A stretch of DNA of 64,000 bases from Phocaeicola barnesiae DSM 18169 = JCM 13652 (GCF_000374585.1 NZ_KB894647.1:124001-188000), one strand, 5' to 3'. Counted from the first letter of the stretch, positions 46,974 through 56,770 are shown. Notes: generated by a model not told the origin, from the letters alone. Numbers and translations are program-made.

Positions 46974-47072
46974 TGATTTTGAGGAAGTCAAATGATTCCG
47001 ATAAGTAAACAAATAATAAACAATAAGCAAAAGCGTACAGCTCAACGAGTTGCACGCTTTTTGCGTTTATAG
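46974..47072. repeat. Direct repeat R2: displaced copy of the dnaK 3' end
   Basis: The second 99-bp copy encodes DFEEVK-stop in frame after an unrelated codon, with the dnaK terminator. Its terminator stem (47032-47062) has an A-C mismatch at 47037 relative to R1. It overlaps the last codon and stop of the phosphopantetheinyl transferase gene and serves as that operon's terminator. Synonymous differences from R1 suggest that one copy came from a different dnaK lineage. Confidence 0.85.
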
Positions 47073-47639
47073 ATTACAATCAGCTCTACAGATACTATAC
47101 ACGTAATGCAGGTTCCGGCTGATAAAGGTTTCAACAGGTAAAGGATGAGCTGTCAATACCTCTTTCACGTTGTCTGAAAGGCCGAAACCAGACTGCTTCA
47201 ATACAGCTTCCTTTCTTGTCCACAAGCAGGCAAATTCGACATCCGGCCGCGAAGACGATTTTATCTGTCTCAGTTCTTCCTGATTCATGGCATAGCGCGC
47301 TACCTGTTCATCGAAACTACTGACCAGTTCAATATCCACACCGACCGGATTATCGTCAAGCACACAAATGACAGCTTCCGGACAATGGCTGATGCTGAAA
47401 TGAATATCCGGATAACCTACCAGCATCGGTTTGCCATATTTTCCGAACTCAAACAGTGGCACAGAAGTGATACCATATCCTTTACGTAACCCTTCGCAAA
47501 GCAGAAGATACGCCCTGACACACAAACGTCTGTCCAACTCAGTCCTGTACTTTAAAGCATATTCCCGACGCTGCCCGGAAATTTCCTGCCAGGCAGCATC
47601 GAGATTAAAACTCCAGATATCTTCTGTCAACAATACCAT
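47067..47639 (-). CDS. 4'-phosphopantetheinyl transferase (Sfp type)
   Basis: A 190-residue enzyme that moves phosphopantetheine from CoA to the Ser of carrier domains. Motifs: IHFSISHC (CoA-binding His), NPVGVDIELV (Mg-binding Asp and Glu) and LWTRKEAVLKQSG (Glu and Lys). It is the last gene of the NRPS operon, 6 bp after the MATE gene, so its job is to activate the two T domains of the synthetase. The stop overlaps repeat R2. Confidence 0.93.
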   Translation of the reverse strand: MVLLTEDIWSFNLDAAWQEISGQRREYALKYRTELDRRLCVRAYLLLCEGLRKGYGITSVPLFEFGKYGKPMLVGYPDIHFSISHCPEAVICVLDDNPVGVDIELVSSFDEQVARYAMNQEELRQIKSSSRPDVEFACLWTRKEAVLKQSGFGLSDNVKEVLTAHPLPVETFISRNLHYVYSICRADCNL

Positions 47640-47645
47640 ATCATT

Positions 47646-48968
47646 CTACAGGCTCAGCCTGGCATGTGTCAGCTTATGCAGGACAAAAATGGCTAAAATC
47701 TCCAACAGATAGGCTACCAGATAGCTATACCAAAGGTACTGCGGAGCATAATGGAAAAACAACAGAAGTACCGGAATGACGGTAAGCGAGAGCGCAAAGG
47801 ATATGAAAAGGGCCATGCAGTCCTGCTTATACAGTTTATACACAATCATGATGAGATAGATGTAACAGAACGGTATGAAACTGACGGCAAAAATCCGGAA
47901 CACATGATTGCACTCGGCTATCACTTCCGGACTGTCTGCCCCGAAAGCCCGGGAAATCACTCCCGGGAAAAGACAGATAAGCAGACAGGTCACTGCCATA
48001 GAAACCGTAATAAAGAGGAAAGACTTCCTCAGAATCAAGTTGAAAGCATGATCATCGTTCTTTCCTATCTGAACAGCCCCCAATGACTGGAGTGTCCGGC
48101 AGGTTCCCGAAATATACATGTTGTATATCTGCAAAAGATTCATACATACGGCAAACACAAAGATGCCGTTCTGTCCCTTGGCAGAAAGAAAGACATGATT
48201 GGCCGAAACCAATAACAACGTCAGACATACCGAAGCAATGGCCAAAGGCGCTCCCTGCAGGACAATATTGAGGAATTCGGGCTTATCATGAGTCAATGAG
48301 AAAGTCAAGCTGTTCCCTTTTCCCTTGAAATGACGAAGCATAATAAGGATTCCTACCAGATGTCCTACCACAGTTGCGGCAGCAGAACCGGCTATTCCCC
48401 ATCCGACATATTCGATGAAGACAATATCCAAGCACAGGTTGACCAGATTATCTACAATGATGGCCAAAGAAGCCAGACGCGGACTACCGTCCACGCCTAT
48501 CACCGCCGATATTTCCCAAAGCATCATGAAAGATGGAGCACCTATCAGAATCACTTTCAGGTAATCATGAGTATATGTGAACAAATAGTCATCATGACAG
48601 AATGCCCGGGTAATGCTGTCGCTGAAATAAAATCCGGCACCCGTAAACAGCACTCCAACCAACAGACTCGCCACCATGGAAAGCGTAAAGATGTAACGGA
48701 CACGTCTGCCGTCTTTTTGCCCCAAGGCAAAACCAATCAGCATACCTGCCCCCGAAGCCACCACCAGACTGATGGTAAACAGCAGCTGTATCATCGGAGA
48801 AGAAAGATTGACAGCACTGACTCCGTCTTCCCCGATCAGGTTACCCACAATAATTCCATCTACAACGGTTCCTACACTTGCAGATAAAGATATGAGGATA
48901 GATGACCACAGGTATCGCCAGAATACCACGGACAATTCCCGGTCTTTTTCGTTTGTTTCTTTCATCAA
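47646..48968 (-). CDS. MATE-family efflux transporter
   Basis: A 440-residue inner-membrane protein with 12 predicted helices and MatE features (SLSASVGTVVDGIIVGNLIG, INLSSPMIQLL-like VNLSSPMIQLLFTI, and the duplicated six-helix layout). MATE pumps export organic molecules in exchange for Na+ or H+. Its place between the NRPS and the phosphopantetheinyl transferase suggests export of the NRPS product; that substrate is inference. Confidence 0.93.
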   Translation of the reverse strand: MMKETNEKDRELSVVFWRYLWSSILISLSASVGTVVDGIIVGNLIGEDGVSAVNLSSPMIQLLFTISLVVASGAGMLIGFALGQKDGRRVRYIFTLSMVASLLVGVLFTGAGFYFSDSITRAFCHDDYLFTYTHDYLKVILIGAPSFMMLWEISAVIGVDGSPRLASLAIIVDNLVNLCLDIVFIEYVGWGIAGSAAATVVGHLVGILIMLRHFKGKGNSLTFSLTHDKPEFLNIVLQGAPLAIASVCLTLLLVSANHVFLSAKGQNGIFVFAVCMNLLQIYNMYISGTCRTLQSLGAVQIGKNDDHAFNLILRKSFLFITVSMAVTCLLICLFPGVISRAFGADSPEVIAECNHVFRIFAVSFIPFCYIYLIMIVYKLYKQDCMALFISFALSLTVIPVLLLFFHYAPQYLWYSYLVAYLLEILAIFVLHKLTHARLSL

Positions 48969-48977
48969 TTACTCATT

Positions 48978-49112
48978 TTATAGATATACGTCAAAAGCAT
49001 CCAGATTCAGTTCAAAGTCGGTCATCCGACCATTATCAGTCACCATCAACAAGGTTTTCTTCCCAATTGCAGGAAAGTCGGTCAACGTATGTTCCGATAC
49101 TGTTGCTTTCAT
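48978..49112 (-). CDS. 44-residue ORF between the NRPS and the exporter
   Basis: Starts ATG 49112 (MKATVSEHTLTDFPAIGKKT) and ends ELNLDAFDVYL. It sits 13 bp after the NRPS stop and 9 bp before the MATE start, the same tight spacing as the rest of the operon, and has no signal peptide. I do not recognise it. The spacing argues for a real gene; its small size argues for caution. Confidence 0.5.
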   Translation of the reverse strand: MKATVSEHTLTDFPAIGKKTLLMVTDNGRMTDFELNLDAFDVYL

Positions 49113-49125
49113 AATCATCCGCCGT

Positions 49126-52100
49126 TTAAATATCAAAGAAACCTAATCCACAGATTGCATGAAGCATGCGTTCTATATAATCCCACGATGTAGCAGACCA
49201 GTTGAATCCTAACCGGAAAAGAACCTGAGTCGTATAACTGTTATCCCGGTTCACATCGCTTGTCTTCTGCCCGTGAGCCATATCCTGATAAGCCAGCAGA
49301 CTGGAAAGGATCTTGGCCTTGGTCGGGTCGCTCTTGGCCTTTTCCATCACCTCTTCGAATTGTTCCATTTCCACGAAATCGATACCTCCGGTAACAGATT
49401 TCAAGACCTCCAACACATCACCCAGAAACTGGGTATGGATATTGAACGGATGGAATACACAACATTCCTTTGGAGTGGAAGCCAGCAACAGAATCGCCTT
49501 CGAGACTTCGTTGATAGGAGAAAATTCCACCCTGGAAGTCCGCATCTCGTGAGGACAGCATCCCAGCATGTTGTATACCTTGATACGTCCCATAAACGAG
49601 TTAGTCAGGAAGTTTATCTGGAATTCTCCGTCCGTAGAACGTGCTGCCAGATTACCCACACGCATAATCTTGGCAGAAAGCCCTTGGGTAGCTATCGCTT
49701 CGAGTATCAGCCTTTCGGCCATGAACTTGGAATAGATGTATTTATTGCCCAAGTATTGTCCCATGTACAGTTTCTGCTCCGTAAACACTTCCTGACTGTC
49801 AGGTATACCATTGACACTCAATCCACGGGTACTTGCCGTAGAGATATGGACAAGGCGTGCATTCTTCTTCAGACAGAAATCCACGCAATGCTGGGCACCT
49901 CCTATGTTCACATCTTCGATGAAGGTACCTTCTGAGAAATGTTTCACGACAGCGGCACAATTGAATACAGTATCGACAGGAAGCGTTTCGTCGATAGTCT
50001 GTGTCACATCTCCCAATACCAGATGGATCCGATTGCCGAACAAAGACGAAAATTCATCGTCATGATAATAGAACAGCAACGTCTTCAAACGACGTTCAGC
50101 GGCTTCCAGATTCTTGTCACGCACCAGACAATAAATATGGGCTATATCGGAACCGATGAGTTCTTTCAGGATATGGATACCGAGATAACCAGTTGCACCC
50201 GTCAGCAAGACATTGCCCAACGACAGTCTCTCTCCTTTTTTGAATGCTTCCAATGTATTGGATTTCAAGAGGCTGTTGATTATTCCATAATCATAATCGG
50301 CAACTTCGTCCTGTCCGTCTGTTTCCTTATCTCCGTTCACCAAACGGGCCAACTGCCGCGGAGTAGGATGAGCGAAGACATCTCCGTAAGTAATACGCAA
50401 ACCCGCCTTATCCGCTTCAATGATTACCCGGGTAACGACAAGCGATGTACCTCCGGACTCAAAGAAATTATCGGTTGCTCCCACCTTGTCTATTTGCAGG
50501 ACAGACGCAAAGATGTCGCAGAAAATATGTTCCGTCGGATTGGCCGGAGCTTCATAAGCAGAACTGACAGCCAGCACCGGTTCCGGCAATGCCTTGACAT
50601 CAGTCTTCCCGCTAGGTGTCATCGGCATCTTATCAACTTGCAGATAGGCTGTCGGAACCATGTATTGGGTCAGACTCTTCGAGATTTCCGCCTTTAAAGC
50701 ATCCGGAGCAATGGGACGGTCGGCTGTATAATAGGCACACAAGTGTTCCTTGTCGTTCAGTTTCCGGATAAGGATGACAACCTTTTCCAGACCTTCCACT
50801 TTCAGCATGACATTCTCAATCTCACCCAGTTCGATACGCAGTCCCCGCAGTTTGATCTGGTTATCTGTTCTTCCAAGAATGACAATATCTCCGTCAGCAT
50901 TCCATTTGGCATAATCACCAGATTTGTATACACGCTCACCCTGATAGGCAATGAAACGTTCGCGGGTCATATCATCCAGATTATTATAACCCCGTGCTAC
51001 CCCACGGCCCCCGATATACAATTCACCGACTACTCCTACCGGCAATTCGTTGCCATCCTGGTCTACCACAAACTCTTTGACATTCAGCTGAGGTTTACCT
51101 ACAGTCACCGAAACGGCATGAGTCAGTTCCTTGTTATTGGAAGCGACCGTCGTCTCTGTCGGACCGTAACAATTGAAAATACGTGCCGAAGTTTTTGCCT
51201 TCAGCAGTTCAAGCAACTGACCGGAGAATTTTTCTCCACCTGCACGTGCTATCCGGATATACCGGATAGCCTCTGCGAAATCCCCACTGGTAAGCCAAGT
51301 CAGCCAACGTGACGGAGTTCCAGACACCATATCGATACGCTGACCGCTGATGAGCCGAGCCAGTTCTATCGGATTGTTGGCCTGTTCTTCGGTGGCCAGA
51401 ACCAATGTCTTTCCGTTGAAGAAAGCAGTCCCGATGTCCTGCAGTGCCGCATCGAAAGAAATGGTCGTCACACTCAGAATCCGCTCCGTATCTGCCTGAA
51501 CAGCATGAGCAAGAACATTGGTCGGATGCGCAGTAAGGTAATTACATATTCCTTCGTGACGAAGCATCACTCCCTTAGGCTTACCGGTAGAACCACTGGT
51601 ATAGATGATGTAAGCCAAATCATCCGAAGTAATGGAAGGTGCCCACCTTTCTATCGGATGCTTTACCAATCCTTCCACATCGATTACCTTATCTTTTGGC
51701 AAACCCTTCGCATGATTGCCGTCGGTAATGATATAAGCGGAACCGGAATCCTCGAGGATATATTTTACACGGTCCGCCGGATATTCAGGATCGCAAGGGA
51801 TGTAGGAGGCCTCAGCCTTCAAGACTCCGAAAAGAGACAGTATCAACCGGCTGCTTCGAGGCAACAGAAGAGCGACACGATCCCGAGGCAATACTCCTCT
51901 GGCCCGCAATCCCGATGCGATACGGTCCGTAAGCTCATCCATTTCTGCATAGGTAAATGTAGCGTCGCAAGCCACCAATGCTTCCCTGTCAGGTGCCACG
52001 ACAGCATAATGATGAATACATTCGTGGAAAAGTCTGAACGGCGATTCACCGCTACCCGTTGTCCGAACTTTATCCAATGCTGTAGCCTGTTTCCGGCTGA

Positions 52101-53718
52101 CGATGGAAAGCGACCGGATTCGTTCAGACGGCATCTGCATCATCCTCTCGACAACCGCAACAATGCTTTCAGCCAACGCCTCCCCTACGGAACGACTATA
52201 TAACGCATCGTCATATTCAACCACTACTCCCTGAGACTGGATTTGAATATTGATTTTAAACTTAGGCACATCCAGTTCCAACACTTCCTGGCCGATAGAT
52301 TGTCCCTTCAAGCTGTATGCCGAAAGCACACCCACCTGATAGGCATACGCAATGGCCGGCTGGAAACCATAATCGGATGCGATACGGGCAAACGGATAAT
52401 TCTCGTTCTCCAACGTCTCCGTAAAAGTCCGGCTGGCTGTCTGCAGAAAGTCTTCCACGGTAACATCATCGACAGAAAGTCCCAATGCCAACGTATTGAC
52501 AAACATACCGACAGTCTCACTCACTTTCAGGTTACTTCGTCCACCGCTGACCGTACACAAATAGACATCCCGATTATTGGTATACCTGGAAACGACATAC
52601 GTCACTGCCGCATAGAACAGATGAGCCGGAGTAATATCATGGCTCCGGCAGAAACGGGCCACTTCCTCGTGATTGACCGGACAACAAGCCTCCCCTATCC
52701 TGCTTTCCTTATCGGTTTTCTGAAGGTCTGCAGGAACCTCACTGGCTCCTTCGCATGCCTGGAGCTTTTCGGCAAAGAACTTTTCAGCTTTCCGGAAAGA
52801 TTCGGTCTGCTCTGCCTGCATCTGGTCGTGGACAAAATCCAGGAAAGTATAGGTCTCCTTACTGACAGTCTGCCCTTCCAATGCCTCACTGACCTGACGG
52901 ATAAACAAATCCACCGAACCACCGTCGAATATCAGGTGATGGACATCCATCAGCAGATGAACAGCCGAAGGTGTCTCTATCACTTCAAAACGCCAGAGCG
53001 GTGCCTTCTGAAGATTAAACGGTCTGACAAACTCCTCCTTATAGAGTGTGAGCTCCTCTTCCGTCATGGCCTTTACCGGCACCTGTATGGCAAGATCTGC
53101 ATCCAAGTATTGTCTGACTCCCTCGCCCTGTGTTTCAAAACGGATGTTCATGGCAGTATGAGCGTGAATCACCGTTTTGACGGCATCTGCCAGTTGACAG
53201 GCATCAGTCCCCGACGGGTAAGTCAGCAGACAGGGTATGTTATAGACCGTAGAGAACGGATTCTTCATACATTCAAAATAAACGCCGGTCTGTGCATACG
53301 ACAAAGGAGCTGAAGTAACAATTTCCTTTTTTACGGCTTCTTCCTGTCGTCCATCCGCAGAAGCATCATGAAGCATCTTACGGAGGATTTCGTTTTCAAT
53401 GGATTGCAAGGTTCCATTCTTCACCAGCGACTTGGCATCGACAACCACTCCATAACGCTTGTTTATCTGAACAGCCAATTTGATGGCTGTAATGGAAGTA
53501 AGCCCGGCATAACCCAACACGGTAGTAACTCCAAAATTCTCGTGGTTAACGATGGCGGCAATCAACTGATGCAGCTCAGTTTCCAATACATTCATCGGAA
53601 CATTCCCTTCCGCTACCGATACCGGTTTCTTTTCCGGCTTCGGCAACACCCGTTTGTTCACCTTCTGATTCTGGTTCAACGGAATACTGTCTATCTGCAT
53701 CGTGACAGCCGGTACCAT
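49126..53718 (-). CDS. NRPS part 2: end of A1, T1, C2, A2, T2, thioester reductase
   Basis: 1530 residues from ATG 53718. In order: the tail of the first adenylation domain (A10-like NQKVNKRVLP, about 15-30); T1 (AGLTSITAIKL, Ser near 71); C2 with active site HHLIFDG near 260; A2 with TSGSTGKPKG near 706, NCYGPTETTV and YKSGDYAKW; T2 with ESGGTSLVVTR near 1088; and an NAD(P)H reductase domain with TGATGYLG near 1174 and the catalytic YIYSK. Reductase release gives an aldehyde or alcohol. It is in the same frame as part 1; a TAG (53770-53772) and 17 codons separate the two annotated pieces, so the intact protein would be about 2418 residues. Confidence 0.95.
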   Translation of the reverse strand: MVPAVTMQIDSIPLNQNQKVNKRVLPKPEKKPVSVAEGNVPMNVLETELHQLIAAIVNHENFGVTTVLGYAGLTSITAIKLAVQINKRYGVVVDAKSLVKNGTLQSIENEILRKMLHDASADGRQEEAVKKEIVTSAPLSYAQTGVYFECMKNPFSTVYNIPCLLTYPSGTDACQLADAVKTVIHAHTAMNIRFETQGEGVRQYLDADLAIQVPVKAMTEEELTLYKEEFVRPFNLQKAPLWRFEVIETPSAVHLLMDVHHLIFDGGSVDLFIRQVSEALEGQTVSKETYTFLDFVHDQMQAEQTESFRKAEKFFAEKLQACEGASEVPADLQKTDKESRIGEACCPVNHEEVARFCRSHDITPAHLFYAAVTYVVSRYTNNRDVYLCTVSGGRSNLKVSETVGMFVNTLALGLSVDDVTVEDFLQTASRTFTETLENENYPFARIASDYGFQPAIAYAYQVGVLSAYSLKGQSIGQEVLELDVPKFKINIQIQSQGVVVEYDDALYSRSVGEALAESIVAVVERMMQMPSERIRSLSIVSRKQATALDKVRTTGSGESPFRLFHECIHHYAVVAPDREALVACDATFTYAEMDELTDRIASGLRARGVLPRDRVALLLPRSSRLILSLFGVLKAEASYIPCDPEYPADRVKYILEDSGSAYIITDGNHAKGLPKDKVIDVEGLVKHPIERWAPSITSDDLAYIIYTSGSTGKPKGVMLRHEGICNYLTAHPTNVLAHAVQADTERILSVTTISFDAALQDIGTAFFNGKTLVLATEEQANNPIELARLISGQRIDMVSGTPSRWLTWLTSGDFAEAIRYIRIARAGGEKFSGQLLELLKAKTSARIFNCYGPTETTVASNNKELTHAVSVTVGKPQLNVKEFVVDQDGNELPVGVVGELYIGGRGVARGYNNLDDMTRERFIAYQGERVYKSGDYAKWNADGDIVILGRTDNQIKLRGLRIELGEIENVMLKVEGLEKVVILIRKLNDKEHLCAYYTADRPIAPDALKAEISKSLTQYMVPTAYLQVDKMPMTPSGKTDVKALPEPVLAVSSAYEAPANPTEHIFCDIFASVLQIDKVGATDNFFESGGTSLVVTRVIIEADKAGLRITYGDVFAHPTPRQLARLVNGDKETDGQDEVADYDYGIINSLLKSNTLEAFKKGERLSLGNVLLTGATGYLGIHILKELIGSDIAHIYCLVRDKNLEAAERRLKTLLFYYHDDEFSSLFGNRIHLVLGDVTQTIDETLPVDTVFNCAAVVKHFSEGTFIEDVNIGGAQHCVDFCLKKNARLVHISTASTRGLSVNGIPDSQEVFTEQKLYMGQYLGNKYIYSKFMAERLILEAIATQGLSAKIMRVGNLAARSTDGEFQINFLTNSFMGRIKVYNMLGCCPHEMRTSRVEFSPINEVSKAILLLASTPKECCVFHPFNIHTQFLGDVLEVLKSVTGGIDFVEMEQFEEVMEKAKSDPTKAKILSSLLAYQDMAHGQKTSDVNRDNSYTTQVLFRLGFNWSATSWDYIERMLHAICGLGFFDI

Positions 53719-53769
53719 ATAAGGCGGCTTCTCTTCCAGAATAAACCGATTCAGGGCTTCAATATCTAT

Positions 53770-56382
53770 CTATTCATCACTGACGATATAGGCGGCAATG
53801 AACTTACCTCCTCCTTCCTCATCAAATGCCTGGACAGTCGCATCCTTGATGCCAGGAAACTCACGGATAATACCTTCCACTTCTTTCAGTTCGATACGGA
53901 AACCACGGATTTTCACCTGGCCATCCCGACGCCCTACGAACTGAATATCGCCGGACGGCAAGTAGCGGACGACATCGCCCGAACGATAAATACGTGCATA
54001 TTTCTCATTGTCCGTAAACGGGTTGGCGATATAGACTTCCTGCGTCTTTTCAGGACGGTTCAGATACCCACGGCTGACCTGGGGACCGGAAATCCATAAC
54101 TCTCCGGCTGCTCCTACCGGCAACCGGTGTCCATGATTATCCACAATGTACAGTTTCATATTATCCAATGGCTTACCAATCGGAATTTCCTTCAGTTTCT
54201 GCGTAATCCGATAGGCTGTGACAAGGATAGTGGTCTCAGTAGGCCCATAGACATTATAGAAGTTATATTCCTGAGGAGGAGCGAGCGAAACCAGTTTCTC
54301 ACCACCGGTAGACAAATGTCTGAGCGAACGATTCTCGATACTGGTAGCAAACTGGTAACCTACCTGGGTAGTCATGAACGAATGTGTAACCCCATTCTGC
54401 TCCAGGTATTCATTCAGCGCCATCAAGTCCAGACGGATTTCTTCAGGAATGATGCAGACCGTCGCTCCACATGTCAAAGCCGGATACATATCCATCATGC
54501 TGGCATCGAATCCGAAACTGGCGTATGCTGCCACCTTATCACCGGCATGCAAGCCATAATAGGACTGGTACCAATGACAGAAAGCCACCAGATTGCCGTG
54601 CTCCAATTGGCAACCTTTCGGTATTCCGGTAGAGCCACTGGTATAAAGCAGAATGAACAGGCTGGATGGTGACGGCGCAACAGGCTGGACTTCCGCCCGA
54701 GGCAAATCCATCAGTTCACCGGTAAACAATGTCTCCCCCTGGAACTCATCGGCCAACGGACGTAGGCCTTCATCTGCAATCAGTAGACTTACACCGGCAT
54801 CTTTCATCATGAAATTCAGACGTTCCTTCGGATAAGTCGGGTCCAGCGGCTGATACGCACATCCCGCCTTCAGGACTCCCATCGGAATGATACCCATCCA
54901 TTCGCAACGTGGAATCAGGATTGAAACCACATCTTCAGCTCCTAAACCCATCGACGCGATGCGGGCAGCAATCCGGTCGCTGATTTCATCTATCTGTGAA
55001 TAAGTAAAGCGTTTATCCTTATAAATCAATGCCACGTTATCGGGAGTCGCTTCCGCCTGTCTGCGGAACAACGAGACGATGGTCTGGGTATCATCGTATT
55101 CACAGTCTGTCCGGTTGAAAGAATCCAATACAGTTGTCTGACTTTCAGTAACGATGCTGATGTCACGCAAAAACTCCTGCGACAGGAAACCGTTCACTAC
55201 TGCCTCATAGCTTTCCATGAACTGACAGACAAGCTCTTGCGAATAGGCCTTGGCGTTGTATTCAGCAACAATCTGACACTTTCCGTTTTCAATGAAGGCC
55301 TTCAGGTACAACTGAATGTCCAGCGGACTATCCATCAGCCAAGTTCTTTTCATGGGTTTCCCCATCATCTGCTCATTGTCAAAAAGTTCCCCATGCCAGG
55401 CAAACATGTTGTCATATTGAGGGGCGATGTCCTGCATGAAATCTACAAACGAATAGGCTTCGTGTTTCCGACAGCCGCCCATCTGTTCCTGCCCGTTCCG
55501 AAGAAGTTCCATGACAGAGGTATCAGAAGTAAATTTCGTAAAGACCGGAACAGACTTGACAAACATACCTATCGTTCGTGCCAGACGCTTGTCCGAACGA
55601 CCGTTATAGACCGTAGTAAAAAAGGATTCCTGTTCATTGTTGTATTTGGCCAGCAAGAAAGCATACGCCATGGTAAAGAAGTTGCTCTTAAAAATGCCGT
55701 GTTCTTTACAGAAAGCATCCACAGCCTCCAGATTAACCGCCAATGTACGTCTGAGTGTCCCTTCTTCCCGTCCCTCTTCTTCCAAATCGGGTGTAAGTCC
55801 GGTAAACGTATCGGCACAGTCAAAATTCCGGGCATACCATTGCTTCCCCTCCTCAAATTCAGCCGTAGCACGCAATCCGACTTCCTCTGTAGCCTGTTCG
55901 CACAGCGTGATACATTCAGGAGCAATCGGTTCCCCGTTATAAGCCGTTTCTATATCCTGGAGAAAGATGGCCTGCGAAGTCCCGTCATTGACAATGTGGT
56001 GAATATCTACAAATAAGTGGAAATATTCGGCATCCTTGAACAGACGTATCCGGAACAAGCGGTCTTTATGAAGGTCGAACGGCTGAATCAGGCCGGAAAG
56101 AGCCTGGTCAATGTCCTCAACCGGTTCAACATCCAACGACCACGTTTCTTCGGACAGGCCAACACTCTGCACCGGTTCGTTGTCATCGTTCAATGCAATT
56201 CTCGTGAACAAGGCCGGATGTGCCATTACTGTCGCTTCAACTGCCTTACACAGTTTCTGACCGTCCAGGCTACCATCCAAACGAAAAACAAATGCCGTAT
56301 TATAATAAATTTCACCCACATGGTTCATGCACTCCACATAGATGCCATATTGTGATTTCGATAAAGGTGCTGTCTGTTTCAT
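53770..56382 (-). CDS. NRPS part 1: condensation and adenylation domains, ends at in-frame TAG
   Basis: 870 residues. An N-terminal condensation domain (about 1-420; active site HHIVNDG at 128-134) is followed by an adenylation domain (about 440-870) with LYTSGSTGIPKG near 580, NVYGPTETTI, YRSGDVVRYLPSGD and the hinge GRRDGQVKIRGFRIELKE. A C domain at the very start, with no upstream module, suggests a starter C domain that N-acylates the first amino acid. The protein stops at TAG 53770-53772 after AAYIVSDE. The reading frame continues directly with IDIEALNRFILEEKPPYMVP, normal A-domain sequence, so the stop interrupts one large gene. Confidence 0.93.
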   Translation of the reverse strand: MKQTAPLSKSQYGIYVECMNHVGEIYYNTAFVFRLDGSLDGQKLCKAVEATVMAHPALFTRIALNDDNEPVQSVGLSEETWSLDVEPVEDIDQALSGLIQPFDLHKDRLFRIRLFKDAEYFHLFVDIHHIVNDGTSQAIFLQDIETAYNGEPIAPECITLCEQATEEVGLRATAEFEEGKQWYARNFDCADTFTGLTPDLEEEGREEGTLRRTLAVNLEAVDAFCKEHGIFKSNFFTMAYAFLLAKYNNEQESFFTTVYNGRSDKRLARTIGMFVKSVPVFTKFTSDTSVMELLRNGQEQMGGCRKHEAYSFVDFMQDIAPQYDNMFAWHGELFDNEQMMGKPMKRTWLMDSPLDIQLYLKAFIENGKCQIVAEYNAKAYSQELVCQFMESYEAVVNGFLSQEFLRDISIVTESQTTVLDSFNRTDCEYDDTQTIVSLFRRQAEATPDNVALIYKDKRFTYSQIDEISDRIAARIASMGLGAEDVVSILIPRCEWMGIIPMGVLKAGCAYQPLDPTYPKERLNFMMKDAGVSLLIADEGLRPLADEFQGETLFTGELMDLPRAEVQPVAPSPSSLFILLYTSGSTGIPKGCQLEHGNLVAFCHWYQSYYGLHAGDKVAAYASFGFDASMMDMYPALTCGATVCIIPEEIRLDLMALNEYLEQNGVTHSFMTTQVGYQFATSIENRSLRHLSTGGEKLVSLAPPQEYNFYNVYGPTETTILVTAYRITQKLKEIPIGKPLDNMKLYIVDNHGHRLPVGAAGELWISGPQVSRGYLNRPEKTQEVYIANPFTDNEKYARIYRSGDVVRYLPSGDIQFVGRRDGQVKIRGFRIELKEVEGIIREFPGIKDATVQAFDEEGGGKFIAAYIVSDE

Positions 56383-56410
56383 AATACAAGATTATTAGAT
56401 AGGATTCATA

Positions 56411-56713
56411 TTATTCCAATGTCAGAATCTGTGAAAAACCTGTCATATCAAAAACAGATTTCACCTCCGGATTCAGATGACGGAGTATAAATTTACCTTT
56501 TTTTGAAACAATGGATTTATGTAACATCAACAAGATACGGAGCCCCGCACTGCTGATATATTCCAACCCGGAACAGTCCAACACAAGATTTATCTGGGGA
56601 GTGCATGTATATGCCGACAGTGAATCCCCCAATTCTGTGGCAGAAAGTGTATCCAGACGTCCGTCAACCTTAGCGACGGTTTCTTCTCCATTCTGTATAA
56701 TAGCTACATTCAT
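56411..56713 (-). CDS. STAS-domain protein (anti-sigma-factor antagonist-like)
   Basis: About 100 residues from ATG 56713 (MNVAIIQNGEETVAKVDGRL); an upstream ATG at 56737 would add eight residues. STAS core: LVLDCSGLEYISSAGLRILL, where the Ser-Ser before AGLR is the usual phosphorylation site of SpoIIAA-like proteins. It lies 28 bp before the NRPS start inside the operon. A partner kinase or anti-sigma factor is not encoded nearby, so its role here is open. Confidence 0.88.
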   Translation of the reverse strand: MNVAIIQNGEETVAKVDGRLDTLSATELGDSLSAYTCTPQINLVLDCSGLEYISSAGLRILLMLHKSIVSKKGKFILRHLNPEVKSVFDMTGFSQILTLE

Positions 56714-56770
56714 AGTAATATATTCTTTAATGTCCAATAAAAAGCTGTTTAAATCTTCCTGAAGACCGAT

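Noticed and set aside
52243..53313. A 356-codon frame opposite the NRPS
   Set aside because: It is antisense to condensation and carrier domains and has low-complexity shadow composition.
53770..53772. TAG recoding (suppressor or pyrrolysine) in the NRPS
   Set aside because: TAG ends other normal genes in the window (TPR gene, vsr) and nothing nearby suggests a suppressor system; nonsense mutation or error is simpler.
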